From Angelobacter sp036557225 (GTDB taxonomy: Bacteria > Acidobacteriota > Terriglobia > Terriglobales > Acidobacteriaceae): a stretch of DNA of 64,000 nt. Each line of letters begins with the position of its first letter. Position 1 is the first letter of the stretch. The DNA lies in contig DATBHX010000055.1 in NCBI GenBank assembly GCA_036557225.1, positions 1 through 64,000 on the forward strand. Reading direction: 5' to 3'. Below the pieces are notes generated by a model, which had not been told where the DNA came from, searched no databases, and worked only from the letters and a program-made list of their open reading frames with translations. A program made the translations under genes and the position numbers. Positions 27,001 to 34,601 of this stretch are shown here, in pieces.

Positions 27001-27878
27001 CCAGCCAGGGGACCTGTGTAACTTCGCCGGCGATCGCATGCAACCTGGGTGGCTTGACCGCCGGGAGCACGGCCGTTCTGGCAATCACCGAACATCTCAC
27101 GGCAACGACAATTAACGTGACAGTAGTCCACGGACTGGATGGCAACGGCCACAGCATGAGCCTGTTGAATCCGGCTCAAGGTACGGCAAATCTAACGACC
27201 ACGGTTTCGGCGCCTCCCCCACCCCCCCCAACTCCTACGCCGACTCCCACGCCTACGCCAACACCGACGCCTACTCCAACTCCAACACCGACGCCAACTC
27301 CTACACCAACGCCGACTCCTACTCCAACACCGACGCCGACTCCAACGCCTAGCCCAACTCCGACTCCTACACCAACGCCAGCCCCGGCTAGCGCTACGGA
27401 TCTCGTACTAAACGGAGACTACGTTTCTGGAGCGTCTGACGGAACCATCGCGTGGCAAGTGACAAATCAGGGTTCAGTGGATGCAAACGGCGTGGTTCTA
27501 ATTGCGCATCTGCCGTCGACGGTGAAAATCAAATCGATCATGACAACTCCCGGAGGTTTCTGTTCGCAAGCTCCGGCCTTCGCTAACTCCACACGTCTGG
27601 CATGCGGACTGAACACGATTCCCGCCGGCCAGAGCTGGTCTGTGCAGGTTTCGGTCGTTAGCAGTGTGAGCGTCGCCAAGGTTGCGGCGCTGGTGGAGTT
27701 CAGGGGAACAGATCCGGTACCGGCAAACAACTATTACATTGTCACGATGCAAAAGAGCAACGTGAGCAGCAGCAGCGGAGGTCAAGTACCTGTAAGCCCG
27801 CCTCCGCTTTTCATGCCGAATATGACGATTCTCAAGCCGGCTTCGGATACCGATGGCCAGGTTGCGGACCAGCCGTAG
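24084..27878 (+). CDS. Secreted double-propeller-FN3-DUF11 protein, paralog 3
   Basis: This is a 1,264-residue secreted protein; ATG 24084 follows GGGGGAAGAG. A signal anchor-like stretch at ~25-52 (MLAGLAFRLCAGIVMLAGVAA...AYAQ) is preceded by a polar N-terminus. The propeller-like domain is present twice in tandem (about residues 55-385 and 390-720), with paired motifs YRHLWTTDQGGFGMCRMDPD / YRHFWTSDLSGLGLCRLDPD and LLNNIYAVDLQA in both. Two FN3 domains (~735-905), one DUF11 repeat, a 55-residue Pro-Thr linker and a last DUF11-like domain follow. The C-terminus PPPLFMPNMTILKPASDTDGQ differs from the other paralogs. The role is unknown; a cell-surface or matrix protein is likely. Confidence 0.75.
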   Translation: MLDLRSASDEILAATIRPWIKVKINMLAGLAFRLCAGIVMLAGVAAPAAYAQTQTPFGTGVTEPIGGLILSGSTLNPVTGNPYRHLWTTDQGGFGMCRMDPDVDTPGPHAMNVSTCIPFIGGVAFKPGQLAFDPLLNNIYAVDLQAKTQGVFRLHYLPDGDGGHGTLDLLHMEILGGNNVAGHNALPGCGIPGNVPNSAVLGPDGNLYIGFKHSGNILRIIAPQTEPLPCDNVQVIGTTADQVKDFGLGWVGHDLYGGDGISLWVIPSADVCMTPQNGLGLCRGTTLMPDQTAFPSFVMSDQVYPATNGANLYVGNPGNITLFNAVTLQSMHSYASGFAFLSGMALDPTNQALYVSDDPTAGKLPDQGRWFYVGNGPENGGRPVGTVTPFATGVTSPNGGLIMTGSAINPSTGKPYRHFWTSDLSGLGLCRLDPDMDAPAPHKINPNTCLAIVAGVQFLPGELAFDPLLNNIYAVDLQANTQGIFRLHFLPDGDSGHGSIDPLHAEVLGGNPGAVHQTLPADCGIPGNIPNSAVLGPDGNLYVGFKASGNILRITSPQTEPLPCGNIQVIGATPDNKKNFGLGWIGHNLFGGDGTAAWIMTGADACATPLHPQACQGNNILVPQTALPAYVTTDQIYPAQNGRNLFVGKANSITLVDTLNMKVTLNYATGFQILTGLALDPTNLYLYAADDSTGGKINAQGHWWAVGDQPAPPGAPGAPTSVIGLAGDGQVALDWVPALDGQQVTTYTVHNSFASDGQLVPDVYINPIIGTTVVPTSTVLTGLADGVSYQFIVAASNSIGTSPYSDPSNLVTPLAKTVPSAPTGVTAVAGNGSATVAWITPTNLGGSNLTSYTVTALVSGASTGVGAIVPAPATSLVVSGLTNGTTYTFVVRATNATGDSAPSAPSNPITPQAPPSPGIADLVVTLTGPGTMLPNSNAGYLITVTNNGSSTVPQVILSDAFSSSGASVFAATPSQGTCVTSPAIACNLGGLTAGSTAVLAITEHLTATTINVTVVHGLDGNGHSMSLLNPAQGTANLTTTVSAPPPPPPTPTPTPTPTPTPTPTPTPTPTPTPTPTPTPTPTPTPTPTPSPTPTPTPTPAPASATDLVLNGDYVSGASDGTIAWQVTNQGSVDANGVVLIAHLPSTVKIKSIMTTPGGFCSQAPAFANSTRLACGLNTIPAGQSWSVQVSVVSSVSVAKVAALVEFRGTDPVPANNYYIVTMQKSNVSSSSGGQVPVSPPPLFMPNMTILKPASDTDGQVADQP
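27213..27390 (+). repeat. In-frame Pro-Thr coding microsatellite
   Basis: A run of prolines is followed by about 25 (Pro-Thr) dipeptides encoded by ACNCCN hexamers with shifting third positions, interrupted once by a Ser and ended by PAPAS. It forms a stiff linker between DUF11 domains. Because the repeat unit is 6 bp, slippage would change length without a frameshift. Confidence 0.9.
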
Positions 27879-28024
27879 TTGTTGTCCTGACCTTAGCTCG
27901 AGATGGAACGCAGGGCCCAGCAAGAAATCGATAGTGAGCTCTCCGGGGGCTCGCTACCAGAATCAGGAAAAAGTTTGCAGGATGGTTGCTAATTTTTGCA
28001 TTTGGATTACGATGAGCCAGACGG

Positions 28025-28780
28025 ATGAACGACAGACGGAAGACTGACGCCCCGAGGGATATCCCTGTCAGTTTGACGAACGTGCAAGGACTGCCCGTCC
28101 GACAGCCTGACCCTGTTGCCTGCCTGCGTGAACCAGGCACGGGCAGCACGATCCATCGCCTGCGCAAAAAAGACGCGTTGTTTTACCAGGCCATGCCTGC
28201 CGATTGTGTTTTCTATCTGCTCAAAGGCAGGGTCAAGTTAACCACGGTGTCCACCGAAGGCAAGGAAGCCACAGTCGCGCTCATGCGCACCGGCGACTTT
28301 ATCGGCGAAGAATGCGTGGCGGAAGGCCGTCCGCTGCGTACCACCACCGCGATTGCGATCTCTGATTGCACCGTTCTTCGTGTTGAGCGGAAGGCCATGA
28401 TCGAGGTGCTACGCCACAATCCACAGTTCTTCAATTTCTTTTTATCCTTCGTTGTGCTCCGCAATGTGCGCATGCAGGAAGATCTGGTCGATCATCTCTT
28501 TCACACCAGTGAAAAGCGGCTGGCCCGCGTTCTCCTGGCCCTGGCCGGCTTTGACGATTCCCGCCAGGCAGAGATCGCTGTGCCCAAGATCAGCCAGGAA
28601 ACGCTGGCGGAAATTGTCGGTACAACTCGTTCCCGTATTAGCGTTTTTATGAATGGCTTCCGCAAGCAGGGATTCATCGACTACAACGGAGATTACAGCG
28701 GCAACATTGTTATCCGTAGATCACTGCGCGATGTAATTTTCGGTGGTAAACAGGCTGTTCCAGCTAACAAAAACCTGTAG
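28025..28780 (+). CDS. Crp/Fnr family transcriptional regulator
   Basis: This is a 251-residue cytoplasmic regulator. Residues ~45-160 are a cyclic-nucleotide-binding-type beta-roll (HRLRKKDALFYQAMPADCVFYLLKGRVKLTTVSTEGKEATVALMRTGDFIGE), and ~175-240 a Crp-type helix-turn-helix (ISQETLAEIVGTTRSRISVFMNGFRKQGFI). The cAMP-contact set of Crp (E-L with R-S/T in RTAxV) is not clearly present; TLRTTTAIAIS is in its place, so the ligand may differ. There are no Cys clusters of the Fnr [4Fe-4S] type. It follows paralog 3 on the same strand and precedes the copper oxidase genes. Its targets cannot be read. Confidence 0.85.
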   Translation: MNDRRKTDAPRDIPVSLTNVQGLPVRQPDPVACLREPGTGSTIHRLRKKDALFYQAMPADCVFYLLKGRVKLTTVSTEGKEATVALMRTGDFIGEECVAEGRPLRTTTAIAISDCTVLRVERKAMIEVLRHNPQFFNFFLSFVVLRNVRMQEDLVDHLFHTSEKRLARVLLALAGFDDSRQAEIAVPKISQETLAEIVGTTRSRISVFMNGFRKQGFIDYNGDYSGNIVIRRSLRDVIFGGKQAVPANKNL

Positions 28781-29371
28781 CTTTCCGGGCGTGACTGTTA
28801 ACACAACTTTTCAATAAATATGTTCAATTTTGAACAGATTTGAGCAGACGAGTCGTTCAGAATGCCTGCCAGTATTTAGTAGTACAGAAAGGTATGTCGG
28901 CGGATTTTAAAATCGCGCTCTAATCAGAAGGGCAGCGATATCCTCACAAAACGATCTGCTGACGACAAACATTGACGTGTGACGGTTTAGCGGGCCGTCA
29001 GCATCTCAATCACCTTCTTTTATTTCCCTTCCGGGCATGGTTCAGCGCCAGAGCTGTGTTTTTTATCGAACGCAGCGTGTACTCAACCATGCTTAGGCCC
29101 AGACATTCGCTGTCACGCCGCTTGGCGTGGACCCGTTCAAGGTGATTGTCAAAAGCCATTCAACAAAAAAATAGCGGGCTTTGCCGGTCGTTTTTTTCTA
29201 CGACGCGGCAGCGGTGGAATATCTGGACTGCTGGACGCTCTTTTTCGCGTACAGCTGCCCTCGACACTAACTACGAGCTGTCGGCCGCTGGCTTCACGCA
29301 GTAGGCGGGCAGGGCTCGTCTAAATTGCGCGGAAACCTTCTTGTAGGATTGCCGCTTTTGGAGCGCCACAT
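28781..29371. other. Intergenic region before the copper oxidase gene
   Basis: No gene is supported. Two dyads could be regulator sites: GTTCAA-TT-TTGAAC (28822-28835) and TGACGG-N9-CCGTCA (28980-29000). The promoter of the multicopper oxidase presumably lies in the last 200 bp. Confidence 0.45.
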
Positions 29372-31651
29372 ATGACCACTGATAGAAACGATGGATTCTT
29401 CTTATCTGAGAAATCCTCCAAGGCCCGAATCAGGGAAGCTGAAAACGCCCGGAAGAACCGGGCAGAAATCCTCAAAGCCTTCTCCCAGGGTAAAGTCACC
29501 CGCCGCGAGTTGGTTAAGTGGGGCCTGATTACAGCCGGCGGCGCACTTGCGCCGATTCATGGTTTAAACCCCTTCGTCAGCAGCGCTTATGCATCTGGTG
29601 GCGTTTGCTGTGGCGGCGGTGGAATCCCCACCGGCGCACCGCCCAGCCCGCTCTTCGGCGTACAGCCGTTCTCGACGCCGATGCCCCGCTTTGATGTGAT
29701 CCCCCGCGGCACGAACCCGCTCGGTGGTGATCTGACACCGACGCCGCAGGCCCAGTCGAACCAGACCCAGCAGCCTCTGGATCCGGCATTGGTCGGCGGA
29801 CAGACAGGCTTGACTGGCCCCATTGAAGGCCGTCCCCCGGGACCAATCTGGGCGCACCAGAGATTCACGCAGTTCTCTCCTCAGATTTCCGTTGAGATGT
29901 CACAGGCCCAGGCACAGACCAACACGGTCTATAACCCTGGCGTGGCTTCTCAGTTCAACTCCGGCATCGATCCCACGCAACCGATTCCGCTGAAGTTCCA
30001 TCCTGGCTTCCCCACGCAGGACCCGAACTCGGTGTGGACCTTCAACGGAACGATTCCTCCGAAGTTGGTCTTTGCCCGCTATGGTGAACCGCTTCTGTTC
30101 CGCCATCACAACCGGCTGCCCGCCGATGTGACGCAGAACAACGGCTTCGGCCGCAACACCATCTCGACGCACGAACACAACGGCCATCACGGTGCAGAGA
30201 ATGACGGCTTTACTGGCGCGTTTTTCTTCCCCAACCAGTTCTATGACTATCACTGGCCGGTAGTGCTGGCCGGCATTTTCAGCGGCATCAATGAAGACGC
30301 CACCGATCCGCGCGCCGGCAGCCCGGCCGATAACGGCGGAATCAACAAGGTCCCAGGTGATTGGCATGAGACCATGTCAACCCACTGGTTCCACGATCAC
30401 ATGTTCACGTTCACTTCACAGAACGTGTACAAGGGCAACGCTGCCATGTTCAACATTTACAGCGCGCTCGATCGTGGCAACGAGGCCATCAATGACGGCG
30501 TCAATCTCCGCCTTCCCTCCGGCACCGCCAAGAGCTTTGGCAACCTGGAATACGACGTGAACCTGATGTTCAACGAGAAGGCCTTCGATTCGACTGGTCA
30601 GCTCTTCATGGACATCTTCCAGTTTGACGGCTTTATCGGCGACGTAATGTGCGTGAACCTGACCTACAAGCCCTATTTTGAAGTCGAGCGCCGCAAGTAT
30701 CGCTTCCGCATCCTGAATGCCAGCGTGTCGCGCTTCTTCAAGTATGGACTGTCGGACGGATCACCGATGATCCAGATCGCCAATGACGGCAACCTGCTGC
30801 CAACACCGGTAGTGCAGGCCATCTCCGACGAACAGGGCATCGCTGAGCGTTATGACTGGGTCATCGACTTCTCGCGCTACAACATCGGCGACAAGGTGTG
30901 GATGGTGAACGTGGCCGAACACCAGGACGGCAAGAAGCCCAACAACGACCTCAGCCTGGCAGACGCTTTGGCCGGCAAGTCGAACGATCCGTGCGTGGGC
31001 AAGTTCCTGGAATTCCGCATTGTGCGCAACCCGGCTCAGCCTGACCAGAGCCAGGTTCCCGCAGTGATGATTCCGAACCCTGATCTGTCGAACGTTCCTA
31101 TCGCGCGTCAACGCACCTTCACCTTCGGCAGCGGCGCATCACAGCCTCTCTCTCCGGATGATCCGGCGGCTTTCACCACCGGCGCAGGCGGACAGAGGGG
31201 ACCGTGGGGTGTATCCACTGACGCAGGTCCGATGCTGAACGCCAGCTTTGGCCGTCTCTCGGCTGCTCCTGGCTTCAACACGCGTGAAGTCTGGACGCTG
31301 CAGAACGGCGGCGGCGGATGGGATCACCCGATCCACATTCACTTTGAAGAAGGCCAGATCCTGGCCCGGAACGGCAGCGCTGCAAACGTTCCGGCTTGGG
31401 AGAAGGGCCGTAAAGACGTATACCGCCTGCGTCCAGGTGGAAGCGTAACCCTGACCATGCAGTTCCGTGATTGGGGTGGGATGTACATGGAACACTGCCA
31501 CAACACGGTTCACGAAGACAACGCGATGTTGGTCCGCTGGGAGATCGATAACGGAGGCGCGCCGTTCTTGCGGCCGTTGCCGACGCCAATCGCAACCCCA
31601 CAAGGTGTCACTTTCGTTGCACCGGACGACATCGCTCCGACCGCTTTCTAG
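29372..31651 (+). CDS. Tat-exported multicopper oxidase
   Basis: This is a 759-residue protein with ATG after GGAG at 8 nt. A twin-arginine signal (TRRELVKWGLITAGG, residues 43-57) exports it folded. The copper-ligand motifs of laccase-like enzymes are all present: HEHNGHHG (~267), HWFHDHM (~338), HPIHIHFEEGQ (~652) and MEHCHNTVHEDNAM (~706-719) with the Cys of the type 1 site and flanking His. A Met four residues after the last His (HEDNAML) gives a Met-coordinated type 1 copper. An ~80-residue Pro/Gly-rich stretch lies between the signal and first cupredoxin domain. Likely substrates are metals or phenols; which one is unknown. The following Sco-cytochrome gene suggests copper delivery or electron transfer. 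Confidence 0.85.
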   Translation: MTTDRNDGFFLSEKSSKARIREAENARKNRAEILKAFSQGKVTRRELVKWGLITAGGALAPIHGLNPFVSSAYASGGVCCGGGGIPTGAPPSPLFGVQPFSTPMPRFDVIPRGTNPLGGDLTPTPQAQSNQTQQPLDPALVGGQTGLTGPIEGRPPGPIWAHQRFTQFSPQISVEMSQAQAQTNTVYNPGVASQFNSGIDPTQPIPLKFHPGFPTQDPNSVWTFNGTIPPKLVFARYGEPLLFRHHNRLPADVTQNNGFGRNTISTHEHNGHHGAENDGFTGAFFFPNQFYDYHWPVVLAGIFSGINEDATDPRAGSPADNGGINKVPGDWHETMSTHWFHDHMFTFTSQNVYKGNAAMFNIYSALDRGNEAINDGVNLRLPSGTAKSFGNLEYDVNLMFNEKAFDSTGQLFMDIFQFDGFIGDVMCVNLTYKPYFEVERRKYRFRILNASVSRFFKYGLSDGSPMIQIANDGNLLPTPVVQAISDEQGIAERYDWVIDFSRYNIGDKVWMVNVAEHQDGKKPNNDLSLADALAGKSNDPCVGKFLEFRIVRNPAQPDQSQVPAVMIPNPDLSNVPIARQRTFTFGSGASQPLSPDDPAAFTTGAGGQRGPWGVSTDAGPMLNASFGRLSAAPGFNTREVWTLQNGGGGWDHPIHIHFEEGQILARNGSAANVPAWEKGRKDVYRLRPGGSVTLTMQFRDWGGMYMEHCHNTVHEDNAMLVRWEIDNGGAPFLRPLPTPIATPQGVTFVAPDDIAPTAF

Positions 31652-31802
31652 GCTGCGCTGGAAGGTGGTCTTTTAACCGGCCGGTGGGCCCCGTTGGCGC
31701 TCCCTGTCGAAGCGCTCCGCGCGAGAAAGTTAGACAGCACGGATCGCCCGCTGGCCGGCCTTTAAAAAAAGATGTGGCAGTACCAGGAGAGGAAATCAAG
31801 GG

Positions 31803-32831
31803 ATGCAAGTTAAAAATTGGTTGAGAGCGGCGGTGGCTTACGGCCTGTTTGCCGGCGCTCTCGTCCTTTTACCCTCGAACTCGCAAGCGCAGAGCCGCTG
31901 GGGCGCCAATTATTTTCCCAACGTTGTTTTGACCACACAGGACGGAACCAAGGTCCATTTTTATGACGATGTGATCAAAGGCAAGATCGTCGTCATCGAC
32001 CTGATCTACACCCATTGCGTGAATGCCTGCCCGCTGGAGACAGCCCGGTTGGTCCAGGTTCAAAGGATGCTGGGCGATCGCGTCGGCAAAGACATTTTCT
32101 TTTATTCCATCAGCATTGATCCCAGGCATGACACGCCCAAAGTTCTGAAAGAGTACGCGGCGAAATATCACGTTGGCCCGGGCTGGACTTTTCTTACCGG
32201 CAAAAAAGAAGACATCGATCTGGTCAGCAGAAAGCTTGGACTTTATACCGATCCCGATCCAAATGATCCGGATGGACATACACCCAGCGTCTTGCTCGGG
32301 AATGAGCCCATGGGCCAGTGGATGCGCGATACTGCGACCGACAATCCGCGTTTCCTGACCAACATGATCGGCAACTGGCTCAACGGATGGAAAAACTCGG
32401 CGCCGGTCGAAGCCAAAGCCAGCTACGATCAGGCGGCCAAGATCGATCTGAGCGACAAAGGCCGTTACGTTTTCGCCAAGGTATGTGCCGCGTGCCACAC
32501 GATTGGCCATGGTGACAAAATTGGCCCGGATTTGCTGGGCGTGACCAACACTCGTGATCGCGCCTGGCTGGCCCGCTTCATCAGCGAGCCGGACAAGATG
32601 GTAGCCGAGAAAGATCCTACCGCAGTGGCGCTGTTTGAAAAGTATAAGCAGGTGAATATGCCCAACCTGCGCCTGGCTGATGTGGACTTGAATGCATTGC
32701 TGAATTTCCTGCATGACCAGGACGCAGCAGCCGCCCAGCATAAGGATGCGCCCGCGGGAACATCTGGAGAGAGCCCGGTCAAAAGCGGCCCAGAAGACAC
32801 GAAGCTTGAGACCGCAAAGAGCAACAGATGA
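31803..32831 (+). CDS. Sco1/SenC copper-binding protein fused to cytochrome c
   Basis: This 342-residue exported protein has signal peptide MQVKNWLRAAVAYGLFAGAL...SQAQ. Residues ~35-200 are a Sco1/SenC thioredoxin-like domain with the copper-binding C-x-x-x-C (C72, C76 in THCVNACPLE) and the partner His 159 (DGHTPSV). Residues ~215-300 are a class I cytochrome c domain with C-A-A-C-H (228-232) and distal Met 286 (VNMPNL). The tail is charged and low complexity. The fusion joins copper handling and electron transfer. It lies 151 nt after the multicopper oxidase on the same strand, so a functional link is likely. Confidence 0.85.
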   Translation: MQVKNWLRAAVAYGLFAGALVLLPSNSQAQSRWGANYFPNVVLTTQDGTKVHFYDDVIKGKIVVIDLIYTHCVNACPLETARLVQVQRMLGDRVGKDIFFYSISIDPRHDTPKVLKEYAAKYHVGPGWTFLTGKKEDIDLVSRKLGLYTDPDPNDPDGHTPSVLLGNEPMGQWMRDTATDNPRFLTNMIGNWLNGWKNSAPVEAKASYDQAAKIDLSDKGRYVFAKVCAACHTIGHGDKIGPDLLGVTNTRDRAWLARFISEPDKMVAEKDPTAVALFEKYKQVNMPNLRLADVDLNALLNFLHDQDAAAAQHKDAPAGTSGESPVKSGPEDTKLETAKSNR

Positions 32832-32942
32832 ACATGGGTTGGCCGGGCGCTTGGGCCCGGGAGAGGCGAGAGAGTTTTGGTTTGAGCTGAGCTTAGCGGT
32901 CCGTCGCGCCGAGTGGCGTCGATGGCCCGATGGGAAGGCTTG

Positions 32943-33595
32943 GCAAGTTGCGACTGTGCGCCAGCCCGATGGCGACACAGTCGTAAACGGGGCTGCCGGA
33001 CCGCAAAACGGTGGCCCCCAAAGTTGAGCCGGGTTGCGGGCGTGCGAGATCCCGCACAGCGGGGAGGTGAGAGTCCGCAGGCGAAATCCTGAGCGACGCT
33101 GAGTCCCGCAGAGCGGGACCAAGCGGAGTCGAAGGAACTGTTTTAACGTCAGGCCTTAAAGCAGTGAGTGCCAGACGCGCAAGTTGCGACTGTGTGCCGT
33201 CAGCCCGATGGCGCCACAGCCGTAAACGGGGCTGCCGGACCGCAAAACGGTAGCCCCAAAGTTGAGCCGGTTGCGGGCGTGAACGAAGTAAGGGCCCGTT
33301 GGCGAAATCCTGAGCGACGCTGAGTCCCGCAGAGCGGGACGAAGCGGAGTCGAAGGATCTGTTTCAGCGTCAGGCCTTAACGCAGTGAGTGCCAGACGCG
33401 CAAGTTGCAACTGTGCCCCAGCCCGATGGTGGCACAGCTGTAAAGGGGGCTGCCGGACCGCAAACCGGCGGCCCCAAAAGGATCAGGAAAGAAATCGATT
33501 TTGCGACTGTGCGCCAGCCCGATGGTGGCACGGCCGTAAACGGGGCTGCCGGGCATTATCCGCAAAACGGCAGCCCCAAAATATTTTCCAGCCCT
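32943..33595. repeat. Tandem noncoding repeat array (four copies, two truncated)
   Basis: Copies begin at 32943, 33179, 33400 and 33501 with a GCAAGTTGCGACTGTG-like start (the fourth lacks the first bases). Full units are about 236 and 221 bp; the third and fourth are the first ~95-100 bp only. Each carries foldable pieces such as AGCCCG...CGGGGCT, GGGGC..CCG...CGG..GCCCC and GTCCCGC-aga-GCGGGAC. Spurious frames on either strand (RQPDGGTAVNGAAG) come from the repeat. Confidence 0.85.
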
Positions 33596-33658
33596 GACTT
33601 GAATCGCGAGAAATCAACGATTCCACTCCCCTACCGTCCCGCCGTATTATGTTCTCTG

Positions 33659-34174
33659 ATGAAAGAACGCATCCAGAAGACTCTCGCTGTGTTGATCGGC
33701 CAGCCTTTGTGGTCATCCGGGCGCGCGGCAGATCTGGAGTGGTTTGCATTCGGCGCGCGCCGCACCGTTAAAGACAGCCGCGGGAAAGAACGCGAAGTTG
33801 GCGAGTACGCGCTTCATGTTCAGTGTGCCTGGCGCATACGCTGTGGAAGCCGGATCGTTGCAGCCAGCCGCGATCTTTACTCTCCGCCGGAGGAAACCGC
33901 CAACCGGACTGAAGACTTTAATTGGGACGTCCAGGGCGGCAACTTGCGCGACCGGCGCATTGCCGAGCTCTTTCAGAATGAAACGCGAGAATTCCTGGTG
34001 CAACAAATTGAAGCCGGCGAGGCCGGAAACTTCACCATCATTCTTGATCAGGAATATGCCGTGGATGTGTTTCCGGATGATTCTCAGAGCAGAGAGCACT
34101 GGCGGTTCTTCAGGCCATATCGTGGCGAAGGACACTTCGTCGTTTCCGGCAGTGGCATAGAAGCGGAACCATAG
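33659..34174 (+). CDS. Hypothetical protein
   Basis: This is a 171-residue frame from ATG 33659. The same frame is open back to 33389 but that part is translated repeat and is excluded. The protein begins MKERIQKTLAVLIGQPLWSS and continues with a domain rich in charged and aromatic residues (YALHVQCAWRIRCGSRIVAA, NWDVQGGNLRDRRIAELFQN, FTIILDQEYAVDVFPDDS, EHWRFFRPYRG). No signal peptide, membrane segment or known motif was seen. It is followed by a hairpin at 34251-34281. Confidence 0.55.
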   Translation: MKERIQKTLAVLIGQPLWSSGRAADLEWFAFGARRTVKDSRGKEREVGEYALHVQCAWRIRCGSRIVAASRDLYSPPEETANRTEDFNWDVQGGNLRDRRIAELFQNETREFLVQQIEAGEAGNFTIILDQEYAVDVFPDDSQSREHWRFFRPYRGEGHFVVSGSGIEAEP

Positions 34175-34250
34175 ACAGCATCGAAATTGTCTGGCTTGTC
34201 TCTTTCCGCCTTCGGGGCTCTCGCTTCCGGCGATCGCGACAATAAAAAGA

Positions 34251-34285
34251 GGACCGGCTAAGCAGGCAATGCGTCCGGTCCTTCA
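34251..34285 (+). terminator. Terminator-like hairpin
   Basis: GGACCGG (34251-34257) pairs with CCGGTCC (34275-34281), with an A-rich run before and ttcat after. It is 77 nt past the stop of the hypothetical gene. Confidence 0.5.
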
Positions 34286-34383
34286 TAGAGTGATCTAGAG
34301 TTGATCTTATGATTTAGGAGAATGGATCTGGTCATCGTTTGTACAGCCTAAAGTACCTCCATCCTCTGCCACATCTCTTAAGT

Positions 34384-34423
34384 GCGGGCAACGGAGGCCG
34401 GGGGAACAGTCTCCGTTACCCGC
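34384..34423. other. Strong 12-bp hairpin in intergenic DNA
   Basis: GCGGG-c-AACGGAG (34384-34396) pairs with CTCCGTT-a-CCCGC (34411-34423) with one internal mismatch. The position, between a plus-strand gene and the end of the minus-strand peroxidase, suits a terminator or a small RNA; no T-run is visible. Confidence 0.4.
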
Positions 34424-34601
34424 GTAACCGGCGCCTGCAAGAGTGTTGTAAGAGTAGCTTGGCAGGGCTGACTCCGCGCCGGCTATAAATCAACTTGAGT
34501 TTCCGAGTTTCCGAGCTTCAGGGCTTCACTTCAGATCTTGGGGCCCTTTGCGGGCCCTTCGATCCGTTGCGCATCAAGCTCCCGCGCATTGCGACGGGTC
34601 T

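Noticed and set aside
33156..33565. Minus-strand frames and the N-terminal extension of the 33659 gene
   Set aside because: They are translations of the tandem noncoding repeat, repeated with it (RQPDGGTAVNGAAG type).
32943..33595. CRISPR array
   Set aside because: Units are over 200 bp with no short constant repeat and unique spacers, and no cas genes are present.
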